Shown: positions 61,463-64,000 of the stretch, piece by piece
Position numbering within the stretch: position 1 is the stretch's first letter
Layout of the letters: each line of letters begins with the position of its first letter
Source: Dinoroseobacter shibae DFL 12 = DSM 16493
Lineage (GTDB): Bacteria; Pseudomonadota; Alphaproteobacteria; Rhodobacterales; Rhodobacteraceae
Length of the DNA stretch: 64,000 nt
NCBI RefSeq assembly: GCF_000018145.1
Contig: NC_009952.1
Span: 3,286,001 to 3,350,000 of the forward strand
Direction: 5' to 3'
Notes under the pieces: model-generated
What the model was told of the DNA's origin: nothing
Database searches by the model: none
Seen by the model: only the letters and a program-made list of their open reading frames with translations
Position numbers and translations under genes: made by a program

Positions 61463-62842
61463 ATGAAATACGAATCACAGAAAATCGCCTATGCCTATTT
61501 CGCAACGGCTCTCGGGCTGTTCGCGATCCAGGTTATCGGCGGATTGCTGGCGGGGTGGGTCTATGTCTCCCCCAACACGCTATCGGAACTGGTGCCTTTC
61601 AACACCATTCGCATGTTGCACACCAACAGCCTCATCGTCTGGCTCCTGCTGGGCTTCTTCGGGGCAGCCTATTTCCTCATCCCCGAGGAGGCGGAGCGCG
61701 AGATCCATTCGCCCATGCTCGCCTATGTCCAGCTGGCGATCCTGGTCGTCGGCACCCTGGGTGTGGTCGTCACATACCTGTTCAACCCGTTCGAGGGCCA
61801 CTGGCTGCTCGGCAAGGAAGGACGTGAGTTCATCGAACAACCGAAATGGGTCAAGGCAGGCATCGTCGTGGCGGCGCTGATCTTCCTCTACAACGTCTCC
61901 ATGACCTCGCTGAAAGGCCGCAAGACCGCGATCACCAACATCCTGTTGCTCGGTCTGTGGGGTCTGGCGCTGCTGTTCCTGTTCTCCTTCTACAACCCGC
62001 ACAACCTGTCGCTCGACAAGATGTACTGGTGGTACGTCGTGCACCTGTGGGTCGAAGGCGTGTGGGAGCTGATCATGGCCTCCATCCTGGCCTACCTGAT
62101 GCTCAAGCTCACCGGCGTGGACCGCGAAGTGGTCGAGAAATGGCTCTATGTCATCGTCGCCGCCGCGCTGTTCTCGGGCATCCTGGGGACCGGGCACCAC
62201 TACTACTGGATCGGCACGCCGGGTTACTGGCAGTGGATCGGATCGATCTTCTCCAGCCTCGAAGTCATCCCCTTCTTCGCCATGATGGCCTTCGCCTTCG
62301 TGATGGTCTGGAAGGGCCGCCGGGATCACCCGAACAAGGCCGCGCTGCTGTGGTCGCTCGGGACTGCGACCCTCGCGTTCTTCGGTGCCGGTGTCTGGGG
62401 CTTCCTGCACACGCTGCACGGGGTGAACTACTATACCCACGGCACGCAGATCACTGCCGCGCACGGTCACCTGGCCTTCTTCGGAGCCTATGTCGCGCTC
62501 AACCTCGCGATCATAAGCTACGCGATGCCGATCCTGAAGGGCCGCGATCCGTACAACCAGGTGCTCAATATGGCATCCTTCTGGATGATGGCCGGCGGCA
62601 TGACCTTCATGACCTTCGTGCTGACCTTCGCGGGCACCGTGCAGACCCACCTGCAGCGCGTCATGGGCATCGACTACATGAGCGTGCAGGACGATATCAC
62701 CATCTTCTACTGGATGCGGTTCGGATCCGGTGTGGTCGTGGTGCTCGGGGCGTTGCTGTTCATCTACGCGATCTTCGTGCCCCGCAAGGAGATCATTGAA
62801 CCCAACGACCGGTCCGTTGCAGCCGAAACACCTGCGGAGTGA
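61463..62842 (+). CDS. norB: Nitric oxide reductase subunit B
   Basis: 459 residues with 12 membrane helices, cytochrome-c-dependent type (no N-terminal quinol-type extension). Heme ligands include His in RMLHTNSL; WVEGVWELIMA holds the conserved Glu of the Fe_B site; GTGHHYYWIG gives two Fe_B His; AHGHLAFFGAY gives the heme b3/b region. It joins two NO to N2O. Starts 13 bases after norC. Confidence 0.98.
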   Translation: MKYESQKIAYAYFATALGLFAIQVIGGLLAGWVYVSPNTLSELVPFNTIRMLHTNSLIVWLLLGFFGAAYFLIPEEAEREIHSPMLAYVQLAILVVGTLGVVVTYLFNPFEGHWLLGKEGREFIEQPKWVKAGIVVAALIFLYNVSMTSLKGRKTAITNILLLGLWGLALLFLFSFYNPHNLSLDKMYWWYVVHLWVEGVWELIMASILAYLMLKLTGVDREVVEKWLYVIVAAALFSGILGTGHHYYWIGTPGYWQWIGSIFSSLEVIPFFAMMAFAFVMVWKGRRDHPNKAALLWSLGTATLAFFGAGVWGFLHTLHGVNYYTHGTQITAAHGHLAFFGAYVALNLAIISYAMPILKGRDPYNQVLNMASFWMMAGGMTFMTFVLTFAGTVQTHLQRVMGIDYMSVQDDITIFYWMRFGSGVVVVLGALLFIYAIFVPRKEIIEPNDRSVAAETPAE

Positions 62843-62847
62843 CTACC

Positions 62848-63654
62848 ATGGATGGATCACACATGAACGGGAATGGGGCTTCGGCCCCGTTCTACCTCGC
62901 CCAGGGCGATGAGTGCAGCCTCTTCGAAGCTGCCTATGACAACAACCTGCCGCTGCTGCTCAAGGGCCCGACGGGCTGCGGCAAGACCCGCTTCGTGGCG
63001 CATATGGCGGCACGGCTCGGGCGGCCGCTCTACACCGTGGCCTGCCATGACGACCTGACCGCCGCCGACCTGGTGGGACGCTACCTGCTCAAGGGGGGCG
63101 AGACGGTCTGGGTCGACGGGCCGCTGACCCGCGCGGTGCGCGAAGGGGCGATCTGCTATCTCGACGAGGTGGTCGAAGCCCGCAAGGACGTCACCGTGGT
63201 CCTGCACCCGTTGACCGACGACCGGCGCATCCTGCCGATCGACCGCACCGGCGAAGAACTCGAAGCCACCCCTGGCTTCATGCTCGTGGCCTCCTATAAC
63301 CCGGGCTACCAGAATATCCTGAAAACCCTGAAACCCTCGACGCGGCAGCGTTTCCTGTCGCTGGAGTTCGGCTTCCCGGCGCCCGCGCATGAGGTCGAGA
63401 TTGTCGCCAGCGAAAGCGGTCTGTCCGTCGAGCGCGTCAAGCCGCTGGTGCGACTTGCAGGCAAGCTGCGCGATCTCAAGGGCCAGGACATCGAAGAAGG
63501 CGTCTCCACCCGGCTGATTGTCTATGCGGCGACACTGATCGCCAAAGGCATGCCGGTGGAGCGCGCCATTCGCACCGCGATGATCGAACCTCTCACAGAC
63601 GAAGAGGACGTGAAACGCGGACTGACCGATCTTGTAACAGCCGTCTTTGGGTGA
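62848..63654 (+). CDS. norQ: NorQ, MoxR-type AAA+ ATPase for NorCB activation
   Basis: 268 residues from ATG 62848, 8 bases after GGAG (a GTG at 62839 overlaps the norB stop). Walker A GPTGCGKTR, Walker B AICYLDEVVEARKD, sensor NPGYQNILK and Arg finger region PSTRQRF. With NorD it inserts the non-heme iron of NorB. Eight bases separate it from norD. Confidence 0.95.
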   Translation: MDGSHMNGNGASAPFYLAQGDECSLFEAAYDNNLPLLLKGPTGCGKTRFVAHMAARLGRPLYTVACHDDLTAADLVGRYLLKGGETVWVDGPLTRAVREGAICYLDEVVEARKDVTVVLHPLTDDRRILPIDRTGEELEATPGFMLVASYNPGYQNILKTLKPSTRQRFLSLEFGFPAPAHEVEIVASESGLSVERVKPLVRLAGKLRDLKGQDIEEGVSTRLIVYAATLIAKGMPVERAIRTAMIEPLTDEEDVKRGLTDLVTAVFG

Positions 63655-63662
63655 GGTATGGT

Positions 63663-64000
63663 ATGAGCAAGATCGAGATCGAGCCATGGGAACCCGAAGA
63701 AACCGTCGGGAAGCTGTGGCACGCTCTGGCCAGTCGTCTTGATGCGCCCGAGATTTTCTCGGACGCGGCCGTTGAACTGACGGAGATATCAGGGCGTCTG
63801 GCCGTTTTTTTCCGTGGACTTGGCGGCGATCCAGCCGTCGAGTTCCGCGCCGCAGCCGACGAGGCAGTGGGCCACAGGCTCAGTTGGCGGCGTCGGCTGG
63901 GCACCGAGACCGAGCGCCATGCGCGCGCCAGTTTCGATGGCGAAGCTTTGCGCCTGCCCGAGCGGCTGGCGGTGTTTCCGATGCGGGAGGCCAATGCGGC
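63663..64000 (+). CDS. norD: NorD, N-terminal part (runs off the window)
   Basis: 113 residues visible. It opens SKIEIEPWEPEETVGKLWH and has FFRGLGGDPAVEFR, typical of the NorD N-terminus; the VWA domain with MIDAS motif would follow beyond the window. NorD works with NorQ to activate NO reductase. GAGGTATGGT precedes the ATG. Confidence 0.9.
   Translation, partial: MSKIEIEPWEPEETVGKLWHALASRLDAPEIFSDAAVELTEISGRLAVFFRGLGGDPAVEFRAAADEAVGHRLSWRRRLGTETERHARASFDGEALRLPERLAVFPMREANA

Overview
The window is GC-rich, tightly packed alphaproteobacterial DNA. Gene content and order point to a denitrifying member of the Rhodobacteraceae (Roseobacter/Paracoccus-type): cd1 nitrite reductase with a NirI/NnrS pair, periplasmic nitrate reductase, cytochrome-c-dependent NO reductase, DUF2927 and DUF2848 proteins, and many binding-protein-dependent transporters. 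This assignment is inference from gene families; no database search was possible. I saw no tRNA, rRNA, transposase, integrase or CRISPR array.

Left part (1-39.3 kb) is a run of transport and catabolic modules. (a) 328-8447: a tripartite tricarboxylate transporter (TctCBA) with a CaiB-type CoA-transferase and a citryl-CoA-lyase-like enzyme, divergent from its TctD/TctE two-component system and a further binding protein. (b) 8.6-14.6 kb: a six-gene ABC importer that matches the glycerol transporter layout GlpV-S-T-P-Q-U. (c) 14.6-17.1 kb: a BlaI/M56-peptidase pair and a secreted protein made of 52-residue repeats. (d) 17.2-26.9 kb: a DUF2927 lipoprotein, then a minus-strand operon of a sugar-type ABC importer, LacI regulator, bicupin, alpha/beta hydrolase and RraA-like protein, with a divergent HpcH/HpaI aldolase. 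(e) 27-31.9 kb: accA, a YbaY-META protein, a VanX-type dipeptidase, a D-amino acid aminotransferase and a LysR regulator. (f) 31.9-39.3 kb: a DUF1445 protein and two complete TRAP transporters separated by a DUF2848 gene.

Right part (39.4-64 kb) is a denitrification island. napFDAGHBC (minus) makes periplasmic nitrate reductase. An ApbE flavin transferase and a small cytochrome c (plus) follow. The nir operon (minus) runs nirS-E-C-F-DL-G-H-J-N and ends with a CbiX-like chelatase and a small membrane protein; it makes cytochrome cd1 and its heme d1. nirI-nnrS and norCBQD (plus) complete nitrite to N2O; norD runs off the window. No nos genes are visible.

Most notable signals: three near-identical FNR/DNR-type boxes (TTGAC-N4-GTTAA) upstream of apbE, between nirS and nirI, and upstream of norC, with identical 42.5-nt spacing to the apbE and nirI start codons, both of which lack Shine-Dalgarno sequences (possible leaderless mRNAs); complementary loss of ATPase motifs in the GlpS/GlpT pair; a Pho-box-like 7-4-7 direct repeat between tctC and tctD; a LacI-type palindrome whose two arms can serve as the -35 boxes of divergent promoters; and the uncharacterised repeat protein next to the BlaI/M56 pair.
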